NCBI GenBank assembly: GCA_964414585.1
Contig: CAYPXR010000093.1
Span: forward strand, 1-64,000
DNA: 64,000 nt
Direction of reading: 5' to 3'
Source of the DNA: DATEMU01 sp964414585
GTDB taxonomy: Bacteria > Planctomycetota > Phycisphaerae > UBA1845 > UTPLA1
The notes beneath the pieces are model-generated. The model worked only from the letters and a program-made list of their open reading frames with translations, ran no database searches and was not told where the DNA came from. A program made the position numbers and the translations under genes. Shown here piece after piece: positions 35,404 to 42,700 of this stretch (the first letter of the stretch is position 1; each line of letters starts with the position of its first letter).

Positions 35404-35784
35404 ATGCCCGCGTTTGAGAAACACGTCTTCGTCTGCACCAACACCCGCGCGGAGGGGCATGTGCGAGGTTGTTGTTCGGCCAAAGACTCCGTCGCCATCC
35501 GCGAGCGGCTCAAGGAACTCGTCGAACAACGCGGCCTCAAGCGAAGGATCCGCGTGAACACTGCCGGTTGCCTCGATCAGTGCGAGCACGGCACGACGAT
35601 CGTCGTTTATCCCGAGGCCGTCTGGTACGGCTTCGTGAAGATGGAGGACGTGGACGAAATCCTCGACTCCCACCTCGTCGGCAACAAGCCCGTCGAGCGA
35701 CTTCGCCTTCCGCCGGAGTGCATCAACACGGAGCGTTGCCGCCACAAAGGCGGCGGGGCGGTGCAACTCGGTCTCTCAGGTTAG
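35404..35784 (+). CDS. Thioredoxin-like [2Fe-2S] ferredoxin
   Basis: A 126-residue protein of the thioredoxin-fold [2Fe-2S] ferredoxin group (NuoE/Fdx type). It has HVFVCTNTR, RGCCSAKD and AGCLDQCEHG, which together supply the cluster cysteines near positions 11, 23-24, 56 and 60. The C-terminal VVYPEAVWYGFV is typical. It would carry one electron; no obvious redox partner is adjacent. The segment from His62 to the stop is duplicated almost identically in the chimera at 37030-37227. Confidence 0.9.
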   Translation: MPAFEKHVFVCTNTRAEGHVRGCCSAKDSVAIRERLKELVEQRGLKRRIRVNTAGCLDQCEHGTTIVVYPEAVWYGFVKMEDVDEILDSHLVGNKPVERLRLPPECINTERCRHKGGGAVQLGLSG

Positions 35785-35796
35785 CCCTTCTTAAGG

Positions 35797-36246
35797 ATGT
35801 CTCGAACTTTCATTCGCCGCCACAAGTTTCACGTTATCCTAGTGGTGTTCGCAATACTAATCGCGTTTGCCTGGATCGCGAGTTTGGGCCGTCGAATTGG
35901 TACTTCGTCGATATTCCTTTATGATGGATTTGTCATGGCGTACTGGAACCCGAATGATATATGGTTCCAAGTAGCGCCACAGCGGAAACATGGACTCGAC
36001 GGGCCCCGCGCGATCCTCCTGATCAATCCTGGAGGAGTGAATCAAGTCTCACTGGTCCTGCCGTGCTGGTTTCTAATATTGCTGATTAACTTAGCGATTG
36101 TATCGTCGCATTTTTTGGCGAGGCGAATACCCATGCCAGGAAAGTGTAAGCGGTGGGGGTACGATCTCACCGCTAATACGAGCGGACGATGCCCGGAGTG
36201 CGGAAAGACGGTTCAAGTCTTGGATGAATGCGTCGGCCCAAAATGA
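35797..36246 (+). CDS. Membrane protein with degenerate C-terminal zinc ribbon
   Basis: A 149-residue protein with two hydrophobic segments (about residues 12-30 and 84-105) and a C-terminal ribbon CKRWGYDLTANTSGRCPECG. In the usual planctomycete ribbon this site reads CxxCGYDLT; here the second Cys is Trp (TGG instead of TGT or TGC), so zinc binding is probably weakened. The last 34 bp overlap the convergent gene at 36213. The function is unknown. Confidence 0.65.
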   Translation: MSRTFIRRHKFHVILVVFAILIAFAWIASLGRRIGTSSIFLYDGFVMAYWNPNDIWFQVAPQRKHGLDGPRAILLINPGGVNQVSLVLPCWFLILLINLAIVSSHFLARRIPMPGKCKRWGYDLTANTSGRCPECGKTVQVLDECVGPK

Positions 36247-36452
36247 TCTCGTGTCGCCGGATTCAATCCATGTCCTATCTCGTAGCGGCGAAGTTCTTCG
36301 AAAAGCTGGTTGGTATAGGTCCGCAAAGAGCTACGAGAGGCGGCAGCGCCCGCGGATTCGTCGTCTTGTGCTTCGAGACGGACCAGCATTCGCCGCGCGC
36401 CTTCGAGCTTGGAGCATGTCAGTTCGTATTCTTCGGCGGATGAAATGCTCAT
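36213..36452 (-). CDS. Small helical protein paired with the nucleotidyltransferase-like gene
   Basis: A 79-residue, charged, mostly helical protein (SAEEYELTCSKLEGARRML...LRTYTNQLFEELRRYE). Its ATG overlaps the stop of the upstream gene as ATGA, so the two are co-translated. The 3' end overlaps the convergent zinc-ribbon gene by 34 bp. Size, helical character and coupling suggest a two-component module such as a toxin-antitoxin pair, but I do not recognise the family. Confidence 0.5.
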   Translation of the reverse strand: MSISSAEEYELTCSKLEGARRMLVRLEAQDDESAGAAASRSSLRTYTNQLFEELRRYEIGHGLNPATRDHFGPTHSSKT

Positions 36453-36856
36453 AGCTGCAACTCCACTAAACCGCGAGGGCGACCCTTGCGGTCCGTCATG
36501 AATTCTAGCCGAAGGAACTCTTCCAAGTCATCATTTTCCCTAAAAAGAATTGACTGAACAAAAGGGATTCCCTCCTCGATCACCCTCGCTGCCGCCGGGT
36601 CGCATGGATAGTCCGGGGCCAATAACAACACGCAATCGACATCGTTGGGTTCGGGTTTGTCGTCCACGAAACTACCGTCGATGATGAAACGAAGTGTTCC
36701 CATTCGTCGTGCCGCGTCGATTGCCCAGCCCAGTGATTCGGCTATGGCGCTTCGCGTTGCCGTGCTGGAACCAAACCGTTCCATCACCTCTTCGAGGGTC
36801 GCATGGTGTATCCCGGGAGGAAGCAAACCTTCCTCTGAAAAAGGCGGAATTGCCAT
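36449..36856 (-). CDS. Minimal-nucleotidyltransferase-like protein (probably DUF6932)
   Basis: A 135-residue protein. The N-terminal LLPPGIHHATLEEVMERFG resembles the DUF6932 opening. The core has a GSFVDDKPEPNDVDCVLLL segment, which reads as the GS-x(10)-DxD motif of minimal nucleotidyltransferases (both Asp retained). MNT-fold proteins of this kind act as antitoxins or AMP-transferases when paired with a small partner; here the partner would be the 79-residue protein, translationally coupled. The family name is from memory, the MNT motif from the sequence. Confidence 0.62.
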   Translation of the reverse strand: MAIPPFSEEGLLPPGIHHATLEEVMERFGSSTATRSAIAESLGWAIDAARRMGTLRFIIDGSFVDDKPEPNDVDCVLLLAPDYPCDPAAARVIEEGIPFVQSILFRENDDLEEFLRLEFMTDRKGRPRGLVELQL

Positions 36857-36966
36857 GTTGGAACTCTACTCTTCGCCTGAACGGGCTGCAAAGTGTAAAT
36901 TGCTAACCGTTCTCGCGGTCCAGGCCAGGGCAAGGACCCAAGTCCGAACCAAGCAAGGATTATGAC

Positions 36967-37227
36967 ATGCTCGACCCCCGTATCACCAAACTCGCCGATG
37001 TGCTCGTCAACTACTCCTGCGCCGTCAGGCACGGCACGACGATCGTCGTTTATCTCGAGGCCGTCTGGTACGGCTTCGTGAAGTTGGAGGATGTGGACGA
37101 AATCCTCGACTCCCACCTCGTCGGCAACAAGCCCGTCGAGCGACTTCGCCTTCCGCCGGAGTGCATCAACACGGAGCGTTGCCGCCACAAAGGCGGGGGA
37201 ACGGTGCAGATCGGGCTGGGGCGCTGA
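36967..37227 (+). pseudogene. Chimera of M29 aminopeptidase 5' end and ferredoxin 3' end
   Basis: An 86-codon open frame of two fused parts. Codons 1-21 match the start of the M29 aminopeptidase at 39642 (residue 21 is Arg instead of Lys) and differ at seven third positions. Codons 22-86 match His62 to the end of the ferredoxin at 35587-35784: identical in the first 162 nt except for three bases by eye, then divergent in the last 36 nt. The ferredoxin cluster cysteines and the aminopeptidase metal site are all absent, so the product should be inactive. A duplicated ferredoxin-aminopeptidase pair that later lost the middle would explain it. Confidence 0.8.
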
Positions 37228-37310
37228 GCGCAATGGTATTTGTTAATACGCAGCCGAACACGAATTCGCTCTCAGGCAACCCAGCTTCATTTCGCCTGCG
37301 CCGCCGGCAA

Positions 37311-39209
37311 TCAGAAGAACGTCATCAGGAAAATGATCAGCCGCACCTGGTCGGCCAGGGCCGTCTTCACTGGTGACGAGCTCATCCAATCCGGCGGTGG
37401 CATCTCATCGTCGATCTTGTCGAGCAGGCTGCTCAGGGCCGCGGTCGCGCCGGCGTAATGGCCCTGGGCGATCAGGTTTGCGGCTTCGCTGGCACGGTTG
37501 GCCAGTGCGGTTCGGCGACCCGAATTGGCGTTGTTATTCGGGCCGTTGAACTGGTTCAGGTTGAGCGAGAGGATCGCGGAAGCCAACTGACGCGTGGCGT
37601 TCTCGAGGAAACCGCTGGTGACACCAGGCTGATTGGGGATCGGGTCGATAGCGTCATTCACGCCGTCGCCGTCGGAGTCGGGATTGCACGGCGATGTACC
37701 GAGGGTCATCGCCTCGAACCCATCCGAAAGGCCATCATCGTCCGAATCCACATCAAGCGGGTTCGGGCAGCTGCCACCCATGGCCATGTCAATTTCTGTG
37801 CCGTCGAGCAGACCGTCGCCGTCGGTGTCCGGATTGTGGGGGTTGGTACCGGCGGCCGTCTCGTCCGTGTCGGAAAGCCCGTCGTTGTCGTCATCCGGGT
37901 CGCAGACGTCGCCCAGGCCATCGCCGTCGAAGTCGGCCTGATCGGCATTAGCAATGCTCGGGCAATTGTCGACATCCCCGCAAACGCCGTCCGCGTCGGC
38001 GTCATTGCCGGCATCGTTTGGACACGCGTCGCAGACGTTTCCGAGGCCGTCGCCATCGGCGTCGGCTTGATCGCTGTTCGCATCGGCCGGACAGTTGTCG
38101 ACATTTCCGCAAATGCCGTCGCCGTCGGCGTCGTCATTCGGATCGAGCGGACAGATGTCGCAGGCGTCGCCGTTCGCGTCGCCGTCCGCGTTTTCCTGGC
38201 CGGCGTTGGCGATGGCAGGGCAGTTATCGATGCAGTCGGCGATGCCGTCGCTGTCACCGTCGGAATCGGGCTGACCGCAGCCGCAGACGCCGGGACCGGT
38301 CTTATTTGGATCGGTCGGACAAGCGTCGTTGCAATCCGCTACGCCGTCATTGTCACCGTCGGCGTCGGGAGTGCCGCAGCCGCAGGCGCCGGGCGCCGTC
38401 TTGGCAGGGTCGTTCGGGCATCCATCGATGCAATCGGGCGTGCCGTCGGTGTCGGAGTCGGTGTCCGCCACGCCGCAGCCGCAGACGCCAGGCGCCGTCT
38501 TGGCCGCGTCGTATGGGCAGCCGTCGCAGGCATCGCCGACGCCATCGCTGTCGGCATCAGCCTGATCGGCATTGGACGTGGTCACGCAATTGTCGGTCGC
38601 GTCGGGAACGCCATCGGAGTCGGCATCCAACAGGGCAAATCTCAAGTTGTCGATGATGCCGGAGAAAGCCGCGACATCCACGCGCGCAATCGGTGTCGCC
38701 GAGGTAATACCGATGAAGCCGTATTCAAGGAAGCCGCAGCCCGTGCCGTCGATGAAGGCGCCGGTGAACTCGGCGGTCTCAATGAAGTTGCCGTTGATAT
38801 CTCGAGCGGTGAAGGTGGCGTTTTGAAAGGCAATGGCCACGAACACGCAGCCGAAGGCGCTGACCGGCGGATTGAACACCATGGACTGGGTCTGGGAGGC
38901 GACCAGGCCGTAGGGCGTGGAACCCCCGGCGATGTTCTGAACGATGCGAAAACAGGAATCACTGTCCTGCGTAAGGCGTGTGTTGGGGAGAAAAGAGACA
39001 CCCAAGCCCGCATATTCAGTGCTGGGCAGGGTTTGGCCCGATGTTACGGGTAGGGTATTGCCGGAACCGTCCTGCTCGAAGGTGATCTGAGTGTGTGAGA
39101 TGGAAGTGAAAAAACTGGAGTCCGTGATCGGCGCTGCCTGCGCCAGGCTCGCGCCGACGATCAAACAGAACGCACCCGTGAGCGAAATCCGAACAAGGCT
39201 GGTTTTCAT
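37311..39209 (-). CDS. Secreted thrombospondin type 3 repeat protein
   Basis: A 632-residue exported protein. The signal peptide ends near ASLAQA; residues 30-195 form a beta-rich domain; residues 195-530 contain about twelve thrombospondin type 3-like calcium-binding repeats (DADSDGVGDACDGCP, DADGDGLGNVCDACP, DTDGDGLLDG). Several repeats carry the inserted APGVCGCG motif seen in myxobacterial and planctomycete proteins. The last 90 residues are helical and Ala/Asn-rich. TSP3 repeats bind calcium and stiffen surface or matrix proteins. A GGGAG lies 6 nt before ATG 39209. Confidence 0.85.
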   Translation of the reverse strand: MKTSLVRISLTGAFCLIVGASLAQAAPITDSSFFTSISHTQITFEQDGSGNTLPVTSGQTLPSTEYAGLGVSFLPNTRLTQDSDSCFRIVQNIAGGSTPYGLVASQTQSMVFNPPVSAFGCVFVAIAFQNATFTARDINGNFIETAEFTGAFIDGTGCGFLEYGFIGITSATPIARVDVAAFSGIIDNLRFALLDADSDGVPDATDNCVTTSNADQADADSDGVGDACDGCPYDAAKTAPGVCGCGVADTDSDTDGTPDCIDGCPNDPAKTAPGACGCGTPDADGDNDGVADCNDACPTDPNKTGPGVCGCGQPDSDGDSDGIADCIDNCPAIANAGQENADGDANGDACDICPLDPNDDADGDGICGNVDNCPADANSDQADADGDGLGNVCDACPNDAGNDADADGVCGDVDNCPSIANADQADFDGDGLGDVCDPDDDNDGLSDTDETAAGTNPHNPDTDGDGLLDGTEIDMAMGGSCPNPLDVDSDDDGLSDGFEAMTLGTSPCNPDSDGDGVNDAIDPIPNQPGVTSGFLENATRQLASAILSLNLNQFNGPNNNANSGRRTALANRASEAANLIAQGHYAGATAALSSLLDKIDDEMPPPDWMSSSPVKTALADQVRLIIFLMTFF

Positions 39210-39641
39210 GTTTAGCTCCCAGTGAAGTTGGAGGTAATTCAGCGATCCCCATTGATGATTGATTCATCGGTCATTGCATACGGCGAACCCGACCCATACG
39301 GTCGCTGGCAGAATCTGCGGTGTCGAACGCCCCCGATTCTCGATGGGCGACCAGGCGACACGACTCGAATTCCCCTCAAGAGTCACTCACAAACCCGCGA
39401 GAATCTCTTGAATGTGGCCAGCTAATCAAAATATCGAGAAATACCCGCGGCGCGCTCGTCCGATTTTTCGCTAAAATTTTTTGAGATCGCGGTCGTGGCC
39501 GCTTGTCGGTGACGCCGCCTCGATCCAGACCCGCCCGAAACGACTTCCTGGAATAACGAATGTTGAAGAGTTGCCCTTTGGAGCCCGGATCGCGATGATT
39601 ACGGCGAATGACGATAAAGTGATTCCTGCTAAGGGTTAACA
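39210..39641. other. Divergent intergenic region, nothing specific seen
   Basis: About 430 bp between the TSP3 gene (minus) and the M29 aminopeptidase (plus). It holds the TSP3 Shine-Dalgarno at the left edge and a moderately AT-rich patch near 39420-39480, but no clear promoter pair, repeat or RNA. It shows no similarity to the sequence upstream of the chimera at 36967. Confidence 0.35.
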
Positions 39642-40760
39642 ATGCTCGATCCCCGCATCACCAAGCTCGCCGACGTCCTCGTGAACTACTCCTGTGCCGT
39701 CAAGCCCGGTGAGACGATCCTGATCGAGGCGATTGACGTCCCGCACGAGTTTACCTGCGAGCTGGTCCGTGTCGCGCGGGAGGCCGGCGCGGTTCCGGTC
39801 ACCAGGCTGCAATCCAACCAGGTCCGGCGGGCCATGATGCTCGCCGGGTGCATGGAGGGCTGGGAGATCGTCGCCGACAACGAGGCGGCGTTGATGCAGA
39901 ACATGAAGTGCTACATCGGCGCGCGGGGCAACCCGAACGTGAGCGAGCTGTCCGATGTTCCGTCGGACGCGCAGGGGATGTACGAAAAGACGGTCTGGCA
40001 GCGCGTGCATACCCAGATTCGCGTGAAGAAAACGCGCTGGGTCGTCATTCGCTGGCCGAGCCCGTCGATGGCGCAGATGGCGGAAATGTCCACGGAGGCC
40101 TTCGAGGATTTCTACTTCAACGTCTGCACGATGGACTACCGCCGGATGTCCGCCGCGATGAAGCCGCTGGCCGAGCGAATGATGAAGACCGACGTCGTGC
40201 GGCTCGTCGGCCCGCGCGATACCGATCTGACCTTCAGCATCAAGGACATTCCGGCCATCCCGTGCGACGGCGAGCGAAACATCCCAGACGGCGAGGTCTT
40301 CACCGCGCCGGTGCGGGAATCCATCAACGGCATTATCCATTTCAACTCACCGACGCTCTACCGCGGCGAGACACACAACGACGTCCGGCTCGTTTTCAAG
40401 AACGGCAAGATCATCGAGGCTACCAGCACCAATACGACCAAGCTCAATGAAGTACTCGATGCCGACGAGGGGGCCCGCTACGTCGGCGAATTCGCCATCG
40501 GTTTCAATCCTTACTGCACGAAACCGATGAAGGACATCCTTTTCGACGAGAAGATCGCCGGGTCGATTCACCTCACCCCCGGCAACTGTTACGACGAGGC
40601 CAGCAACGGCAACCGGAGCACGATTCACTGGGACATGGTCTTGCGACAGACGCCGGACGTCGGCGGTGGTGAGATGTATTTTGACGGCAAGCTCGTCCGC
40701 AAAGACGGCCGATTCGTCAGCGATGAATTGAAGCCGCTCAATCCTGAAAATCTCAAATAG
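39642..40760 (+). CDS. M29-family aminopeptidase
   Basis: A 372-residue metalloaminopeptidase of the M29 family (AmpS/T group). It begins MLDPRITKLADVLVNYSCAVKPGETILI and carries the family metal-site blocks: GERNIPDGEVFTAPV (Glu), GEFAIGFNP (Glu), SIHLTPGNCY (His) and STIHWDMV (His and Asp). These enzymes remove N-terminal residues and act as dimers in the cytoplasm. No extra domains. Its 5' end is duplicated in the chimera at 36967. It converges on the DMT transporter, ending 19 bp from it. Confidence 0.95.
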   Translation: MLDPRITKLADVLVNYSCAVKPGETILIEAIDVPHEFTCELVRVAREAGAVPVTRLQSNQVRRAMMLAGCMEGWEIVADNEAALMQNMKCYIGARGNPNVSELSDVPSDAQGMYEKTVWQRVHTQIRVKKTRWVVIRWPSPSMAQMAEMSTEAFEDFYFNVCTMDYRRMSAAMKPLAERMMKTDVVRLVGPRDTDLTFSIKDIPAIPCDGERNIPDGEVFTAPVRESINGIIHFNSPTLYRGETHNDVRLVFKNGKIIEATSTNTTKLNEVLDADEGARYVGEFAIGFNPYCTKPMKDILFDEKIAGSIHLTPGNCYDEASNGNRSTIHWDMVLRQTPDVGGGEMYFDGKLVRKDGRFVSDELKPLNPENLK

Positions 40761-40779
40761 CACGAATCAAGCGTGGGAG

Positions 40780-41682
40780 TCAATCCGTCATTGCCTCTTC
40801 ACGACTGACCTCGGTCGGCTGCGATCGCGCGGAGACGAAGATCCCGGCGAGGATGAGCCCGCCGCCGACGGCCTGCAATCCCGCGATGGGCTCGTGAAGA
40901 AAGAAGTAGGCAAAGAGCGTCGCGCCGACCGGCTCGCCGAGAATGCAGACGGCGATCAGCGTCGCGGTGACGTGTTTCAAGGCATAGTTCAGGACACCAT
41001 GCCCGATGAGTTGGGGGACAATGCCGAGCAGAAGGAAGCAAACGTACGTCGAAGTCTGATAGCCCCGTGGTGACTGGCCCATGACCGCGACGGCCGCGCA
41101 GAGCAGGACCGCGGCGACTCCGTTGACTGAAAGCAAATAGGAAAACGCGTCGACGTCCCGTCTCACCCGTCGTCCGATCATCAGATACCCGGACATCATG
41201 ATGGCGCCGCCAAGCGATAGCAGGTTTCCATAGACGGAACCCGGTGCGCCGCGCGCATCGGAAAAGGTGATCAGCACGCCGCCGGCCGCGCCGAGCAGAA
41301 TGCCAAGGACGAGTCCCTGGCTGACGCGCTCCTTGAAGAACAAATACGAGCCGATGCCCACGAAAAGCGGATTGGTGGTGACGAGGACGACGGAACTGAG
41401 AACCGACGTGTGCTTGAGTGACGTAATCCAAAAAGCGAAATGCGCGGCGATCATGATTCCGGCCAGCGCGACAAACTTTCTCTGCGCGGAGGGTACCTTC
41501 AGGAGTTTTCCGCCGCGCGTCGCGGTCATAATCGGCAGCAGGACGAGCGTGGCGATCGCCATCCGCGCCGCGGCGATGACCAGCGGCGGCGCGTCGATGG
41601 AGAGTTTGATAAAGATCGAGGCCGAAGAAATCGAAAGGACGCCCACCACGAGCGCCAGCGGCATGGGGAGGCTTCGTTTCAT
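40780..41682 (-). CDS. DMT-superfamily (EamA) transporter
   Basis: A 300-residue membrane protein with ten predicted helices in two EamA repeats (helices roughly 1-5 and 6-10). The first repeat begins PLALVVGVLSISSASIFIKLS; the second contains YLLSVNGVAAVLLCAAV and GVLNYALKHVTATLIAVCILGEPVGATL. Members move small metabolites; the substrate is unknown. No operon partner. Confidence 0.9.
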   Translation of the reverse strand: MKRSLPMPLALVVGVLSISSASIFIKLSIDAPPLVIAAARMAIATLVLLPIMTATRGGKLLKVPSAQRKFVALAGIMIAAHFAFWITSLKHTSVLSSVVLVTTNPLFVGIGSYLFFKERVSQGLVLGILLGAAGGVLITFSDARGAPGSVYGNLLSLGGAIMMSGYLMIGRRVRRDVDAFSYLLSVNGVAAVLLCAAVAVMGQSPRGYQTSTYVCFLLLGIVPQLIGHGVLNYALKHVTATLIAVCILGEPVGATLFAYFFLHEPIAGLQAVGGGLILAGIFVSARSQPTEVSREEAMTD

Positions 41683-41954
41683 GGGGCGAATTCTTCCATA
41701 ATTTTCAGGTGTGGTCTAACGCCCGATGCCGCGCAATTTTAGGGTAGTATTACCCGTTTTATATTTTTGTCGAAAACACCAAATCATATCGGTCCATGGC
41801 TGCGAGGCCATAACTTGTTGTCAGATATGTCTTAATGAATTCAACTGCGGAAATCAGTTTCTCGCAACGCGTTGGCATATGTTGTGTCTAATGACAGGTG
41901 GGGGCTCGACGTCTTGAGTTCATGCCTGTGTCGCGCAACCCGAGGAGGTATCGC

Positions 41955-42344
41955 GTGTCGGAGACGTGTGAGGAAACTGAGATCGAGTCTGCCCTGGGGG
42001 AGACCCGGTATCTGCTGGAGCGATGGAGAATCTCGGTCTCCACTTCGGGATTTCTCTGGATCGAACCGTTGGGAAAAACCGTAAGCCCGGAGGAGCTGGC
42101 AGGTCTGCTCTCTTTGCTGGCGCGCGGGTGCGATGCGGAGTATCCCAAAGTCATCAAACTCGATTTCAGCTCTGCCAGGATCGTCGGCGAGCAGTGGACC
42201 ATGGTGGAGTCGCTACTGACCGATTTCGCCGCGCGCGTCGCCGGAACGCTGCGTTTCGTAAGATCGACGGCTCGTCCGGCCGCGGCGGTCCTCATCATTC
42301 GCAGCAGCGATGCTGATACGACGCACCAGCGCAATGATCCTTGA
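41955..42344 (+). CDS. Small cytoplasmic protein, possibly STAS-like
   Basis: A 129-residue protein. GTG 41955 is preferred because GAGGAGG lies 6 nt upstream; the frame also opens at 41898. The middle, VIKLDFSSARIVGEQWTMVESLLTDF, resembles the strand-then-helix core of STAS/anti-sigma-antagonist domains (the equivalent of DLSxV), but the phosphorylatable Ser position is not clear. If correct, it would be part of a partner-switching cascade with the FHA-PP2C and ECF proteins, though none is adjacent. Low to moderate confidence. Confidence 0.5.
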   Translation: MSETCEETEIESALGETRYLLERWRISVSTSGFLWIEPLGKTVSPEELAGLLSLLARGCDAEYPKVIKLDFSSARIVGEQWTMVESLLTDFAARVAGTLRFVRSTARPAAAVLIIRSSDADTTHQRNDP

Positions 42345-42700
42345 TGAGGAATTGACAACCACTCAATTCTTTCTGGGCCCAATTTTTCGCAATGTGGGCA
42401 ATATCACCAGCTTTATCTTCGGTCTTACCGTTACATGGATAAGGTAAAACCCTTATCCCAAAAAATCGCTGCAATTTGTTGACATCGTTGCGCCAGAAGC
42501 GGACAATGCGCGCAGTAGCTGATTCCTCGGGTTGAGCAACAACATCAAGTCTCAACGCTTCAACGGCGCTCGCCCAAAAATCTAATTTGATCAAGGGACG
42601 GTCGTCCCTTCGCAGAAAACCGTACCGGCTTGACCGACTCGTCGAGCTATTTGCGCGTTGGATCGGGGTACGAAACTGCTCAAATTGGAGGTTAAGTAAG
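42345..42700. other. Intergenic region with one candidate promoter
   Basis: About 355 bp of lower GC than the flanks. It holds a candidate promoter at 42479-42507, a perfect 8-bp hairpin at 42437-42458 (GGATAAGG / CCTTATCC) followed by A rather than T, and a GGGACG/CGTCCC inverted repeat at 42596-42609. A minus-strand open frame of 99 codons (42295-42594) with a TTG start crosses it; I cannot decide whether it is coding. Confidence 0.35.
42479..42507 (+). promoter_or_regulatory. Candidate sigma-70 promoter for the CHRD/dockerin gene
   Basis: Perfect TTGACA (42479-42484), 17-nt spacer, GACAAT (42502-42507; four of six -10 bases). The predicted start near 42514 would give a leader of about 187 nt before ATG 42701. 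Confidence 0.35.

Noticed and set aside
37700..38640. Regularly spaced similar DNA segments that could suggest a CRISPR array or tandem DNA repeat
   Set aside because: They are degenerate codons of the TSP3 calcium repeats, with no identical direct repeats and no cas genes.
37458..39053. 531-codon plus-strand frame with V/A/I/G repeats
   Set aside because: It is the reverse reading of the Asp-rich thrombospondin type 3 repeats, so its repeat pattern is a by-product.
41742..41755. GGGTA-GTAT-TACCC hairpin followed by a T-rich run
   Set aside because: The stem is only 5 bp and no plus-strand gene ends nearby, so a terminator has nothing to terminate; likely chance.
42437..42458. 8-bp perfect hairpin GGATAAGG/CCTTATCC
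   Set aside because: It is followed by A residues on the plus strand and has no T tail on the minus strand side, so it is not a terminator; no other role is evident.
42295..42594. 99-codon minus-strand frame starting with TTG
   Set aside because: The residue mix is plausible for a protein, but it overlaps the 3' end of the gene at 41955, has no clear Shine-Dalgarno and matches no family I know; left out as undecided.
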